From Peptoclostridium litorale DSM 5388 (GTDB lineage Bacteria; Bacillota; Clostridia; Peptostreptococcales; Peptostreptococcaceae): a stretch of DNA of 64,000 nt. The notes beneath the pieces are model-generated. The model searched no databases and was not told the origin of the DNA. It saw only the letters and a list, made by a program, of their open reading frames with translations. The position numbers were made by a program, and so were the translations under genes. Positions 53,509 to 62,642 of the stretch are shown one piece after another (positions within the stretch are counted from its first letter, which is position 1; the number at the start of each line of letters is the position of its first letter). The stretch covers positions 186,001-250,000 of the forward strand of contig NZ_FSRH01000001.1 in assembly GCF_900141635.1 (NCBI RefSeq), written 5' to 3'.

Positions 53509-54670
53509 TTATAACCGTTGTAGAAAGTGCTTCATAAATAACGCCAAGAAGCCAGATATCCCAACAAATTTTCCTGGTGATCCAAGATTGGCAACCCCAT
53601 ATCTTCCGCCAATACATACCATGCATCCGTGGAAAGTTGGCTTATATGATTTCTTCTGCCTGCTCTTTATGTCAGCATATATGTTATGGGCAATTAGCGG
53701 TGCAGAGTGCTCTGCATTTTCAACCATTTGGGGAACAGGTCTTTCTTGCCCATCTGGAATATAGAATATATTGTCACCGACAGCATAGACATTTTCATGA
53801 TCTATTGCTTGAAGTTTGTCATTAGTGACTATTCTTTTCCTTCCCTGTTGTTTAATATCCATGTCGTCAAGAATTTCAGAGCCTTCAACTCCAGCTGCCC
53901 AAATTACTGTATGGGTTTCAATTCTGCCCTTTTCCCCTAGTATGACTGCGTCCTTGGAAACCTCTGTAATTCCCGCTCCCGTTATAATTTTGACTCCCAA
54001 TTTACGAAGATAGTTTTCAGCTTTTTTTATTAGATTGTCAGGCAGTATTGGCAAAATCTTAGGCATTGCATCTGCAACATACAGTGTTACCTCTTCCCTA
54101 TCCACATAAAAGTCCTCGCACAATCTGTCTTTCCATTCCGCCAGTTCGCCAATCATCTCTATGCCCGTAAAGCCTCCGCCTACTACAACAAAAGTCAGCA
54201 TTTTTTTCTTTTTTCTTTATCTTTTACTGCCTCCCTGAACATATGGAGAATATGTTCTTTCAGATTTACGGCATCATCAAAATCCCATAGCTTGTGGGCA
54301 TGTTCCTCTGCCCCTGGAATTCCAAAGGAAGTTGGCTGAGATCCCGTGCCTATTACCAAGTAGTCGTATTCATATTCATTTTTTCCGATTTTAACACCTT
54401 GCCATTGAAGTCGATGTCATTTATTTTATCGAGTACAACGTTTACCTTTCTTCCAGCAAATACTTTCTTTAAATTGATTCTGATAGAATCTTCCGAAACT
54501 CTCTCGGCCACTACCTCATGAAGCTCTGTACGCATTGTATGGTACGGTTTTTTGTCAATAAGGCTAATCTCCACTTGATTGTCATTTTTAAATTTGTTCG
54601 CCAGCTTTTTTGCTGTCAATAAGCCCCCATCCCCTGCGCCAAGAAGCACAATTTTTGTTTTATTGCTCAT
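53509..54670 (-). pseudogene. Type II NADH dehydrogenase, frameshifted and truncated
   Basis: Starts as MSNKTKIVLLGAGDGGLLTA (ATG 54670). The frame shifts near 54395 in an A-run; the next part reads YDYLVIGTGSQPTS. A second shift occurs near 54205 in another A-run, then FVVVGGGFTGIEM, IWAAGVEGSEIL and AVGDNIFYIPDGQ follow. The end (FLALFMKHF) is cut where IstB sequence begins, removing the membrane-binding tail. Three defects mean it is non-functional, though both shifts are in homopolymers and could be partly sequencing error. Confidence 0.83.
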
Positions 54671-54673
54671 GTC

Positions 54674-55053
54674 CTACCTCCCTAGTAATACAATCGTTTT
54701 CTTAACTTCTATATGCATTTTATATTTTGTCATTACATAAGACAACGTTTTTTGACTATTGTCATAAATAGTTCTTTTATAGGAAGTGGGATAATCATGA
54801 ATACATTTGGGAGCAATTCCCTCATATATTGCTTTTTTTCGTGAAGCTCTCTTAACATCCACGGGTTCTGCTCGATTTCTTCAAGGCATGAAAGTACAAC
54901 CGAAGCATCTGCCGGGGTAATACATGCTTGGAAAACGTATGGGTCGGACCACTTCAGCAGCGAACAATATTTTTCATTGGCTGCGACAAATCCGCCTATA
55001 CAAGCCGTTGACTTCAAATATTCTCTCAACAGAAAAAGACAGCAATTTGCCAA
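54674..55053 (-). pseudogene. Fragment of an AONS/KBL-family PLP enzyme
   Basis: Reads IGGFVAANEKYCSLLKWSD, then TPADASVVLSCLEEIEQNPW, as in 8-amino-7-oxononanoate synthase or glycine C-acetyltransferase relatives. The N-terminal half with the PLP lysine is missing, and the C-terminal part continues only in another frame (54674-54862). Confidence 0.65.
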
Positions 55054-55110
55054 AGTGAGTCTCTAAATCGATTCTAAGCCTCCGTTGATGCCTGTTAAAA
55101 TCTCATTATA

Positions 55111-55161
55111 AAAAAAGGCGCATAAAATCCATGATAAGAAACTGGATTTTATGCGCCTTTT
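55111..55161. terminator. Hairpin terminator (18-bp stem)
   Basis: Arms 55113-55130 and 55144-55161 are perfect complements with A/T flanks; it survives at the end of the broken chemoreceptor gene. Confidence 0.8.
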
Positions 55162-55192
55162 CTCACAATACATTTTTCAGTTTGACATATTT

Positions 55193-55632
55193 TCAAATCT
55201 TAAATTTCACAACCTCATCCTTTAGAGTCTTTGCAGACGCTTTCAATTCATTTGCCATTACAGACACCTTGTTTATTCCCGCCAATTGCTGCTGGGCACT
55301 TGCACTTACCTCCTCAGTGGAAGCCACCGACTCATGGGTTATATCCGATATGCTCTCTATTGACTTCATCATTTTTGTCTTTTCGTCGTTCATCTTCTGT
55401 ATGCTTGCGTTCAGCGCCAGCAGGTTTGTCTTGCTGGCTATTTCAGTTATTGTATTGATATTTCATCAATGAGCAGGGACTGCTTTGACAAGCCGCAGAC
55501 ATTCTCCACAATGTCCTTTGTGATCTCTACATTGTCCTTGAATTTGAACTTCAGGTCTTCAATTACGGCAATGCCGCTTTTGCTTGCCTCTCCCGCATGG
55601 TCAATATATTCTTTTACAATGTAAGCTTCCAA
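55193..55632 (-). pseudogene. Chemoreceptor signalling-domain fragment
   Basis: C-terminal part of an MCP. Reads [15 protein letters not shown], then jumps straight to QKMNDEKTKMM, so the conserved return helix at the hairpin tip (EAARAGE...) is deleted. A frameshift lies near 55458, and the sensor half is absent. Confidence 0.85.
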
Positions 55633-55817
55633 TACAGATGTTTAGCCCTCATAAGCAATCCCACCTTGCACGTTTTATTTTAATAGCAAGCGCTTTCTTC
55701 CCTCTCGGGCAAATAGACAGATAATTCTATATATTACCCACATACCAAAACCCTGTAATAAATTGCAACTGATCTTATGAATGATAATTCATCGAGAATT
55801 TAGTAAATATATTTACA

Positions 55818-55979
55818 TCATACCACTTCAAATCCATAGTCTAAATCTGTAGCACCATCTATAAAAGATATATTTTTCACAACATCTTGCGCACTTTGTT
55901 TATCCGCTACTTCAAAGTAAACAGTTATTTTATCATCACTATAATCAAATGGAGTTCCTTTGACATGTTCTAAGTTCAT
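55818..55979 (-). CDS. Small acidic protein, 53 aa
   Basis: ATG 55979 has GGGAGGTGAT upstream at good spacing. Soluble, acidic (GTPFDYSDDKITVYFEVADK; FIDGATDLDYGFEVV). The compact alpha/beta look suggests a real small protein, possibly a toxin-antitoxin or phage-type remnant, but no family is recognised. Confidence 0.5.
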   Translation of the reverse strand: MNLEHVKGTPFDYSDDKITVYFEVADKQSAQDVVKNISFIDGATDLDYGFEVV

Positions 55980-56149
55980 ATACTAATCACCTCCCTCGTT
56001 CTGCTATAAGCCTTAGCTATAACATTGATTCCAATTTAATGAATACTCTATAACACAACTTCCCGTTATATATTATACAATAATTTTAATGCGCTTCAAA
56101 TGTATTAAGCCTAGGTATGTCGTCTGTGCTTAATATCTGCTACTGTGGT

Positions 56150-56385
56150 ATCTGAGCGAGCTGAACTAGAATGTACAATAAGGTCCTTGCTTTGGCTATA
56201 TCTTTTTTGACCTTTTCTCGCAGGCCAACTCTTTCGGATTTTGGCGCACTAAATAAACTTTCTGCAGGGGCATAATTGCCTTTACGTCTCATGCTCTGAA
56301 TCATTTTATAACTGCGAAGTTTTGCTTGATAATCGCAGCTGCAGTACTAGCTGCCTTGATCAGAATGATGGAGCAGACCGTTAAT
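56150..56385 (-). mobile_element. IS3-family transposase remnant
   Basis: Minus strand reads NGLLHHSDQGS, an in-frame TAG, then YKMIQSMRRKGNYAPAESLF, the DDE-domain core of IS3/IS150 OrfB (normally HSDQGSQYTS... SMSRKGNCYDNAPAE). Several residues are deleted and the frame ends soon after. No terminal repeats seen. Confidence 0.75.
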
Positions 56386-56409
56386 ATATTACAAAACTAA
56401 GAGTGGATA

Positions 56410-56438
56410 TTGACTATCTTAATGCCTTTTGCTATCAT
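56410..56438 (+). promoter_or_regulatory. Promoter of the gdx transcript
   Basis: TTGACT (56410-56415), 17-base spacer, TATCAT (56433-56438). Confidence 0.6.
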
Positions 56439-56469
56439 TTAAAAAACAAACAAAATATATACATGTTAA

Positions 56470-56563
56470 AGTTTTATAGGGTTCCGTAGTTTAAATAACT
56501 GGTCTGGTCCAAGATAAAACGCATAGTTTTGCTGTGTACACGGAAGGATAAAAGCCTGGGAGA
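56470..56563 (+). ncRNA. Guanidine-I (ykkC) riboswitch
   Basis: Contains the class hallmarks: TAGGGTTCCG, CTGGTCTGGTCCAAGA, ACACGGAAGGATAAAAGCC and GGGAGATA. Upstream of a Gdx exporter gene, as expected. Confidence 0.93.
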
Positions 56564-56594
56564 TATTTTATAATATCATACTCGGCTTTTTTTA
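56550..56594 (+). terminator. Riboswitch terminator
   Basis: AAAAGCC at the aptamer end pairs with GGCTTTTT, with GATATT/AATATC inside; the T-run follows. Guanidine binding should favour the aptamer and prevent this stem. Confidence 0.75.
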
Positions 56595-56625
56595 TTTTTC
56601 ATATATTAAAAAAGGAGTGATGATT

Positions 56626-56946
56626 ATGCAATGGTTATTTTTAGTTATAGCAGGACTTTTTGAGGTGTGCTGGGCTATAGGTTTGAAGTATTCGAAAGGA
56701 TTTACAAACCTTGTACCTAGTATATTTACAATATTAGGCATGATAGCAAGTTTTTATTTTCTATCATTGGCTCTAAAAAATCTTCCATTAGGGACTGCAT
56801 ACGCAATTTGGACAGGAATTGGAACGGTAGGCACTATAATTTTTGGAATAGTATTTTTCAAAGAACCAATGGATACTATCCAGTTAATCTGTATCGGATT
56901 TATAATAGCAGGAATAGCAGGATTGAAGTTGGTATCCCCACATTAA
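56626..56946 (+). CDS. gdx: SMR-family guanidinium exporter (SugE/Gdx)
   Basis: 106 aa, four TM helices. Central Glu in AGLFEVCWAIGLKYSKG, and GTAYAIWTGIGTVGT, match the Gdx (SugE) branch of small multidrug resistance proteins, which export guanidinium with proton antiport. ATG 56626 lies 8 bases after AAAGGAG. The guanidine-I riboswitch upstream supports the substrate. Confidence 0.93.
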   Translation: MQWLFLVIAGLFEVCWAIGLKYSKGFTNLVPSIFTILGMIASFYFLSLALKNLPLGTAYAIWTGIGTVGTIIFGIVFFKEPMDTIQLICIGFIIAGIAGLKLVSPH

Positions 56947-57361
56947 TTGACTTTTTATGGAGATCTTGTAAAGTCACTGAAAGTTCTTTTACAGTCAGGG
57001 GTCTTACATATTTACCTTTGCCTATATTCAGAAGAGTCTCTTTCGGCTTTTTCAGTCTTGCACCTACCATTTTTTTTGCATTTCATGCCATCCAGCTTCC
57101 GGTATATTCAAATTAGTTTCCAATAAAAAACAGCGGTAATATCCATGAAGGATATTACCCGCTGTTTTGCAAATCTTCTAACTCGAAATGCGGCGATGAA
57201 ACCAAAGGAACATTTGACTGTTTGAGCAAAGCGGGTTTCAAACGATTCCCGGCGATGCTGCCGAATCAGATACGTAGAAGACTCAAAACGCAAGACTTAC
57301 AGACGTTCATCCCTCCAGAGGTCTAATTTTTATATCTTGAATGTCTTTCTATTTCAGTCTT
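56947..57361. other. Intergenic, degenerate coding remnants and a terminator
   Basis: A minus-strand frame at about 56950-57085 (VGARLKKPKETLLNIGKGKY) runs into gdx without a start and looks like a gene remnant. A terminator-like stem is at 57127-57168 (AAAACAGCGG-TAATATCC and complement, one bulge). Nothing is recognised in 57170-57340. Confidence 0.4.
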
Positions 57362-58657
57362 TTACTTCCCAAAAGCCTTTTTAAGCGCCTTTTTACACTC
57401 TACAAGAGTATACTCGATGTCCTCGTCGCTGTGCGCACTTGAAAGGAACCATCCCTCAAACTGGGCTGGAGGCATGAGTATTCCGGCATTCAGCATCTCC
57501 CTGAAAAACACGGAGTACTTCTCGGTGTCACATCTCATGACGTCGTCGTAAGTCTTTACTGGACCCTTAGCAAAGAAAAGACAAAGCATACCCTTTATCC
57601 TGTTCACGCATGCGTCTATCCTAAGCTCATCGATTATGGCGTTAAGACCTTCTTCGATCTGGATTGCCATCTTTTCTATGCCCTCGTATATGCCAGGGTT
57701 GTTCTTTAGCATATTCAGATTCTTGCATCCCATGTGCATTGCAAGAGGGTTTCCAGAAAGAGTTCCGGCCTGGTATACAGGCCCAATTGGAGAAAGATTC
57801 TCCATTATATCCCTTCTGCCTCCGTAGGCACCTACTGGAAGCCCTGCACCTATTATCTTTCCAAAGCAAGTTATGTCGGCTTCAAATCCGAAAACTTCCT
57901 GAGCGCCTCCGTATGAAAGCCTGAAGCCCGTTATTACCTCGTCGGATATTAAAAGTGCGCCTTCTTCCCTTGTAATCTCTCTAAGTCCCTTTATGAATCC
58001 GGCTTCCGGAATTACAACACCCATGTTTCCTGCAACAGGCTCGAATATTACAGCGGCAACATCGCCCTTGTTGTCCTCGAAAGCCTTTTTTACGGAGTCC
58101 ATGTCGTTATATGTGCAAACTATTGTGTTTTTGACTATGTCCTCAGGAACTCCAGGGCTCGTAGGAACACCGAATGTCATTGCCCCGGAGCCCGCCTTTA
58201 CAAGAAGCGAGTCGGAGTGGCCGTGGTAGCAGCCTTCGAACTTTATAATCTTTTTCCTGCTTGTGTATGCCCTCGCAAGCCTAAGTGCGCTCATTGTCGC
58301 CTCTGTTCCCGAGTTTACCATCCTTACCATGTCAACAGACGGGAAAGCCTCTACTATTAGCTTTGCCATGTCGACCTCCACAGGAGATGGCACACCGTAG
58401 CTTGTTCCCCGCCTTACAACTTCCTCTATTCCGCCTATAACGTCGTCGTTAGCATGTCCCAGTATAAGGGGCCCCCAGGAGCATACGTAGTCGATGTATG
58501 AGTTTCCGTCAACGTCGTATATCCTGCTTCCCTTTGCCCTTTCTATGAATATCGGGTCAAGTCCTACGGATTTGAAAGCTCTGACTGGGCTGTTCACTCC
58601 GCCGGGTATATATTTTTTAGCCTCTTCGTAAAGTCCCTTTGAAATCTTGTTGTCCAT
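57362..58657 (-). CDS. hemL: Glutamate-1-semialdehyde 2,1-aminomutase
   Basis: 431 aa, PLP enzyme converting glutamate-1-semialdehyde to 5-aminolevulinate. PLP lysine in CFGKIIGAGLPVGAYGG; also GGVNSPVRAFKSVG and NSGTEATMSALRLAR. ATG 58657 overlaps the hemB stop (TAATG). Last gene of the heme/siroheme operon; completes the C5 pathway with HemA. Confidence 0.97.
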   Translation of the reverse strand: MDNKISKGLYEEAKKYIPGGVNSPVRAFKSVGLDPIFIERAKGSRIYDVDGNSYIDYVCSWGPLILGHANDDVIGGIEEVVRRGTSYGVPSPVEVDMAKLIVEAFPSVDMVRMVNSGTEATMSALRLARAYTSRKKIIKFEGCYHGHSDSLLVKAGSGAMTFGVPTSPGVPEDIVKNTIVCTYNDMDSVKKAFEDNKGDVAAVIFEPVAGNMGVVIPEAGFIKGLREITREEGALLISDEVITGFRLSYGGAQEVFGFEADITCFGKIIGAGLPVGAYGGRRDIMENLSPIGPVYQAGTLSGNPLAMHMGCKNLNMLKNNPGIYEGIEKMAIQIEEGLNAIIDELRIDACVNRIKGMLCLFFAKGPVKTYDDVMRCDTEKYSVFFREMLNAGILMPPAQFEGWFLSSAHSDEDIEYTLVECKKALKKAFGK

Positions 58658-59634
58658 TACATCTCCCCCTTGAGCATTTTAGCTATGTCCTTGGCAAAAT
58701 AGGTTATTATTATGTCCGCGCCTGCCCTCTTTATGGAAAGCACCGACTCCATTATTGCATCCTGCCCAAGCACGCCGCTCTCAACTGCCATTTTAAGCAT
58801 AGTGTACTCTCCGCTCACATTGTATGCGGCTATTGGAGCGTTGAAATTGTCCCTCATCCTTCTTATCACGTCCAGGTATGAAAGCGCAGGTTTTACCATT
58901 ATTATGTCCGCACCCTCATTAAGGTCCATCTCGGCCTCTATGAGAGCCTCGTTTGTGTTTGCAGGGTCCATCTGGTATGACTTCCTGTCTCCAAATGACG
59001 GAGCTGATCCTGCTGCATCCCTGAAAGGGCCGTAAAACGCCGATGAATACTTGGCGGAATATGACATTATGGATACCCTTTCAAAGCCTTCGCCGTCAAG
59101 AGCCCCTCTTATCGCCTGAACCCTTCCGTCCATCATGTCCGAAGGCGCAACCATGTCTGCTCCTGCACGTGCGTGGCTTAGTGCTATCTTTGAAAGATAT
59201 ACCAAAGTCTCGTCGTTTTTGACATAGCCGGACTCCGAAAGTATGCCACAGTGGCCGTGGTCTGTGTACTGGCACATGCATATGTCAGTCATCACGAATA
59301 TTTCCCTTTTGAGGCTTTTTATCTTCCTTACAGCCCTTTGGACTATTCCGTTTTCACTGTACGCCTCACTTCCCACAGAGTCTTTGCGTCCTGGAACTCC
59401 GAAAAGCAGTACGTGCCTTATTCCAAGCCTCTCAAGCTCATTTATCTCTTCTTCAAGCATGTCCACCGAAAAATGGTAGTTTTCCGGAAGCGCCCCTATC
59501 TCCTTTTTGATCCCCTCTCCTTCCACCACGAAAAGCGGATATACAAGGTCATCTATATTTACCCTTGTCTCTCTGACAAGGCTTCTTATGAGCTCATTTT
59601 CTCTAAGTCTTCTCTGTCTTCTTGCTGGAAACAC
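58657..59634 (-). CDS. hemB: Porphobilinogen synthase (ALA dehydratase)
   Basis: 325 aa. Joins two 5-aminolevulinates. Zinc-type cysteines in TDICMCQYTDHGHCG, Schiff-base lysines in SYSAKYSSAFYGPF and IMVKPALSYLD. GTG 59634 follows GGGAGG by 7 bases and one base after the cobA-hemD stop, so it is preferred to the longer frame. Confidence 0.96.
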   Translation of the reverse strand: MFPARRQRRLRENELIRSLVRETRVNIDDLVYPLFVVEGEGIKKEIGALPENYHFSVDMLEEEINELERLGIRHVLLFGVPGRKDSVGSEAYSENGIVQRAVRKIKSLKREIFVMTDICMCQYTDHGHCGILSESGYVKNDETLVYLSKIALSHARAGADMVAPSDMMDGRVQAIRGALDGEGFERVSIMSYSAKYSSAFYGPFRDAAGSAPSFGDRKSYQMDPANTNEALIEAEMDLNEGADIIMVKPALSYLDVIRRMRDNFNAPIAAYNVSGEYTMLKMAVESGVLGQDAIMESVLSIKRAGADIIITYFAKDIAKMLKGEM

Positions 59635-59635
59635 T

Positions 59636-61144
59636 TTAATTCCTCCCTGCGTCTTCAAGTATGGCTTTCACTATTCCGTCTATGTTGTATTCATCTGCCT
59701 CTATGTCTATGTCTATTCCCTCGCTCTTTGCAGTTTTTGACGTCACAGGTCCTATCGAGATCTTTTTCATGCCATCCAAGACATGCATGTTGTCGCTGCC
59801 TATCATCGATATGAAATTCGTCACGGTCGAAGAGCTTGTGAATGTTATATAGTCGAACTCTTTACTCTGCATAATCTGCCTGTTTGCGTCGCTTTGCTCT
59901 TTAGGAATAACAGCCTCGTATGTCGCGACCTCGTCCACTTTACATATCTTGTCCAGTTCTTCCTTGAGAAGCGCTCTCGCTCCCCTGGCCCTTGCCAGGA
60001 GCACCCTGTCATCTTCATTAAGGACTTTTGAAAGCTCCTCAGCAAGCGATTCGCTCACGAATCTTTCAGGCACTATATCCGCCCTTATTCCGTGCTTTAA
60101 AATCTCCCTCTGCGTTGCATCACCTATCGCCGCAATCTTTGCGCCATGAAGGCTTCTTGAATCGAGTCCCTTTTCGTAGAGCTTTTCAAAGAACACCTCT
60201 ACTCCGTTTGTGCTTGTGAACACAAGGCAAGTGTATTTCGATATCTCGTCTACAGCCCTTGAAAGCCCTGCATCAGGCATTATCTTTTGTATCTCTATTG
60301 CAGGCATTTGGATAACGCTTGCCCCAAGCTCCTGGAGCCTTTTGCAAAGCGCCGACGCCTGGCTTCTTGCCCTGGTTATCACTATGTTCTTTCCAAACAG
60401 CGGCCTTTCCTCAAAAAATGAAAGTTCCTCCCGAAGGCTCACAACCTCGCCTATTACTATGAGACTTGGAGGGCGCACGTCGTTTTGGACTGCCTTTTCG
60501 CATATGTCCTCCAGAGTCCCCGTTATTGTGCTTTGAAGGCTTGTGCTCGCCTTGCTCACTATTGCAGCTGGAGTGGAAGGCTCTTTGCCGCATGCTATCA
60601 GGTTTTTGCATATCCTCTCCAGGTTTTTGACCCCCATCAAAAATACAAGGGTTCCCCTTACGTTTGCCAGAGCGTCCCACTCCAGATCCAGGTCCCCTTC
60701 CTTTTTATGGCCAGTTATCACGTGAAGCGACGTGGCTATTCCCCTATGGGTTATTGGAATTCCAGCGTATGCAAGCCCGCCTATTGCAGATGTGACTCCC
60801 GGAACTACTTCGAACTCTATTCCATTTCCCCTGAGGTGAATGCCCTCTTCTCCCCCTCTTCCGAACACATATGGGTCTCCTCCCTTGAGCCTTACGACCA
60901 TTTTCCCCTCTTTGGCCTTCTTCTCTAGCGTCCTGTTTATATCTTCCTGGCTCATCGTATGGTCTGCAGACGCCTTGCCTACGTATATCAGCTCGCATCC
61001 TGGCTTTGTCTCGCCTATATACTCGCTGTTTGCAAGCCTGTCGTAAACCAAAACGTCGGCATTTTTCAAAAGCTCAAGCCCTTTTACCGTTATGAGCCCG
61101 TAGTCTCCCGGACCCGCTCCAACAAGGTATACTCTGCCATTCAT
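59636..61144 (-). CDS. cobA-hemD: Fused uroporphyrinogen-III methyltransferase / uroporphyrinogen-III synthase
   Basis: 502 aa fusion. Residues 1-245 are the SAM-dependent methyltransferase (VYLVGAGPGDYGLITVKG, VVRLKGGDPYVFGRGGEE, PGVTSAIGGLAYAGIPITHR) making precorrin-2. Residues 250-502 are HemD, which closes the tetrapyrrole ring (VFTSTNGVEVFFEKL, ITFTSSSTVTNF). The fusion is common in clostridia. ATG 61144 lies 18 bases after hemC. Confidence 0.96.
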   Translation of the reverse strand: MNGRVYLVGAGPGDYGLITVKGLELLKNADVLVYDRLANSEYIGETKPGCELIYVGKASADHTMSQEDINRTLEKKAKEGKMVVRLKGGDPYVFGRGGEEGIHLRGNGIEFEVVPGVTSAIGGLAYAGIPITHRGIATSLHVITGHKKEGDLDLEWDALANVRGTLVFLMGVKNLERICKNLIACGKEPSTPAAIVSKASTSLQSTITGTLEDICEKAVQNDVRPPSLIVIGEVVSLREELSFFEERPLFGKNIVITRARSQASALCKRLQELGASVIQMPAIEIQKIMPDAGLSRAVDEISKYTCLVFTSTNGVEVFFEKLYEKGLDSRSLHGAKIAAIGDATQREILKHGIRADIVPERFVSESLAEELSKVLNEDDRVLLARARGARALLKEELDKICKVDEVATYEAVIPKEQSDANRQIMQSKEFDYITFTSSSTVTNFISMIGSDNMHVLDGMKKISIGPVTSKTAKSEGIDIDIEADEYNIDGIVKAILEDAGRN

Positions 61145-61162
61145 ATGTTTTCAGCTCCTTCT

Positions 61163-62062
61163 TTACAGCTCTTTTTTCATCTGCGTTGCAAGCCTTTTGG
61201 CCATTATTTCCTCTTCCCCAAACTTGCCGCTTATGCTCTTTTTGACAAGAGAGCTTCCGTCTTCATCTCCCATCAACGCTGTCATCTGCATGCCGTCTTC
61301 CAATACGCTGCAGTATGCCCCCGTCGGCATGTGACATCCTCCGCCTGACTCTCTTAAAAACGCTCTTTCCGCCCTTGCCTGAATCGTAGCGGTCCCGTCG
61401 GACATCCTCTTTGCAATATTCATTATGAGCTCGTCGTCTCTTCTTATCTCTATGGCGAGCATTCCCTGTGCAGGCGCAGGCACGAATTCCTCCGGCTCCA
61501 GATGCTGGATATTGAGTCCTTCCATTTTCATCCTCTTTATTCCAGCAGCCGCAAGTATTACTGCGTCAAGTCCAAGCTCCTCTATCTTTTTGATCCTGGT
61601 CTGTATGTTTCCCCTTATGGGAACCGCCTCTATGTCCTCTCTTTTGGAAAGAAGCTGGTATTTTCTCCTCTTGCTTCCCGTTCCGACCTTTCCTCCCTGT
61701 GGTATCTCGTCTATGCAGCTTATGCCTTCTCGAAATATCATGACGTCTCTCGGATCCTCCCTTTCAGGTGGAGGCGCTATTACAAGTCCCTCAGGCTGCT
61801 CTGACGGCATATCCTTCATGCTGTGAACTGCCATGTCTATTTCTCCGGAAAGCAGCTCCTTTTCTATCTCCTTTACAAACAGTCCCTTGTCGCCTATCTT
61901 GTCGAGTGCCACATCGAGTATCTTGTCTCCCTTTGTCTTTATGACCTTGACCTCAAAATCCAAATCAGGAGCCTTTTCCTTCATCCTCGCTATCACCCAA
62001 TCCGTCTGCGTGAGTGCAAGAGCGCTGCCGCGTGTCCCGACCACTATAGTCTTTCTACTCAT
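61163..62062 (-). CDS. hemC: Hydroxymethylbilane synthase
   Basis: 299 aa. Polymerises porphobilinogen. Start VVGTRGSALALTQTDWV; AVHSMKDMPSE; the dipyrromethane-cofactor Cys is in GGGCHMPTGAY. Its ATG overlaps the end of the precorrin-2 dehydrogenase gene by 8 bases. Confidence 0.97.
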   Translation of the reverse strand: MSRKTIVVGTRGSALALTQTDWVIARMKEKAPDLDFEVKVIKTKGDKILDVALDKIGDKGLFVKEIEKELLSGEIDMAVHSMKDMPSEQPEGLVIAPPPEREDPRDVMIFREGISCIDEIPQGGKVGTGSKRRKYQLLSKREDIEAVPIRGNIQTRIKKIEELGLDAVILAAAGIKRMKMEGLNIQHLEPEEFVPAPAQGMLAIEIRRDDELIMNIAKRMSDGTATIQARAERAFLRESGGGCHMPTGAYCSVLEDGMQMTALMGDEDGSSLVKKSISGKFGEEEIMAKRLATQMKKEL

Positions 62063-62642
62063 ATTTTGAAATCACCTCCATTATCTCTTCTTTTTCCATA
62101 TCTATAATATCCCTAAGAAGCTTTTTCCTCTGAGCATTGTCTTCCATTGTTTGCAGCAGTGCTTTTCTGGCCCTTCCAAGAAGCGCCACATGCTCTCCAT
62201 ACTCCTTAGTATACTTCTCCTTAAGCTCTCGTATTATCCTGGCGCTAAGGGCAGGGCTGCATCCGCATGTCGAAACGCCTATCACAAGGCTCTCCCTTTT
62301 AAGCACAGCAGGCATTGTAAAATCGCCTTCATCCGATATATCGCTCCTTGAGCAAAGTATGCCCATCTCCCGACAGTCATTACATGCCTTTTCGTTCACG
62401 TCTTTTGAGCTTGAAGCCGCTATGGCCATGAAGCAGCCTATTATATGCTCTTTTGAGTACACTCCCTTTATGTGCTTTATGTTTTCAATTATGGGCGTGA
62501 AGCCTTCGCAAAGCTCTGGGCTTATCACAACCACATGGGCCGAAAATTCCAAAAGCCTTTTTACCTTCCTTAGAGCTATGCCCCCTCCGCCTATTACTGC
62601 GACTTTTTTATTCGCAACATCTATGTTTATTGGCATCATCAC
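62055..62642 (-). CDS. Precorrin-2 dehydrogenase (siroheme synthase N-domain)
   Basis: 195 aa, CysG-N/Met8-like. NAD-binding KVAVIGGGGIALRKVKRLL; AASSSKDVNEKACNDC; STCGCSPALSARIIREL. Oxidises precorrin-2 to sirohydrochlorin and may insert iron. GTG 62642 overlaps the hemA stop (TAGTG); ATG 62639 or 62636 are alternatives. Together with CobA it branches the operon to siroheme or cobalamin. Confidence 0.92.
   Translation of the reverse strand: MMMPINIDVANKKVAVIGGGGIALRKVKRLLEFSAHVVVISPELCEGFTPIIENIKHIKGVYSKEHIIGCFMAIAASSSKDVNEKACNDCREMGILCSRSDISDEGDFTMPAVLKRESLVIGVSTCGCSPALSARIIRELKEKYTKEYGEHVALLGRARKALLQTMEDNAQRKKLLRDIIDMEKEEIMEVISKYE

Noticed and set aside
54200-54400. Programmed frameshifting in the NADH dehydrogenase gene
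   Set aside because: The shifts occur at plain A-runs without stimulatory structure, and the gene is also truncated by IS sequence, so decay (or sequencing error) is simpler.
57108-57293. 61-aa minus-strand frame
   Set aside because: It crosses the hairpin at 57127-57168, lacks a ribosome site and has no recognisable sequence.
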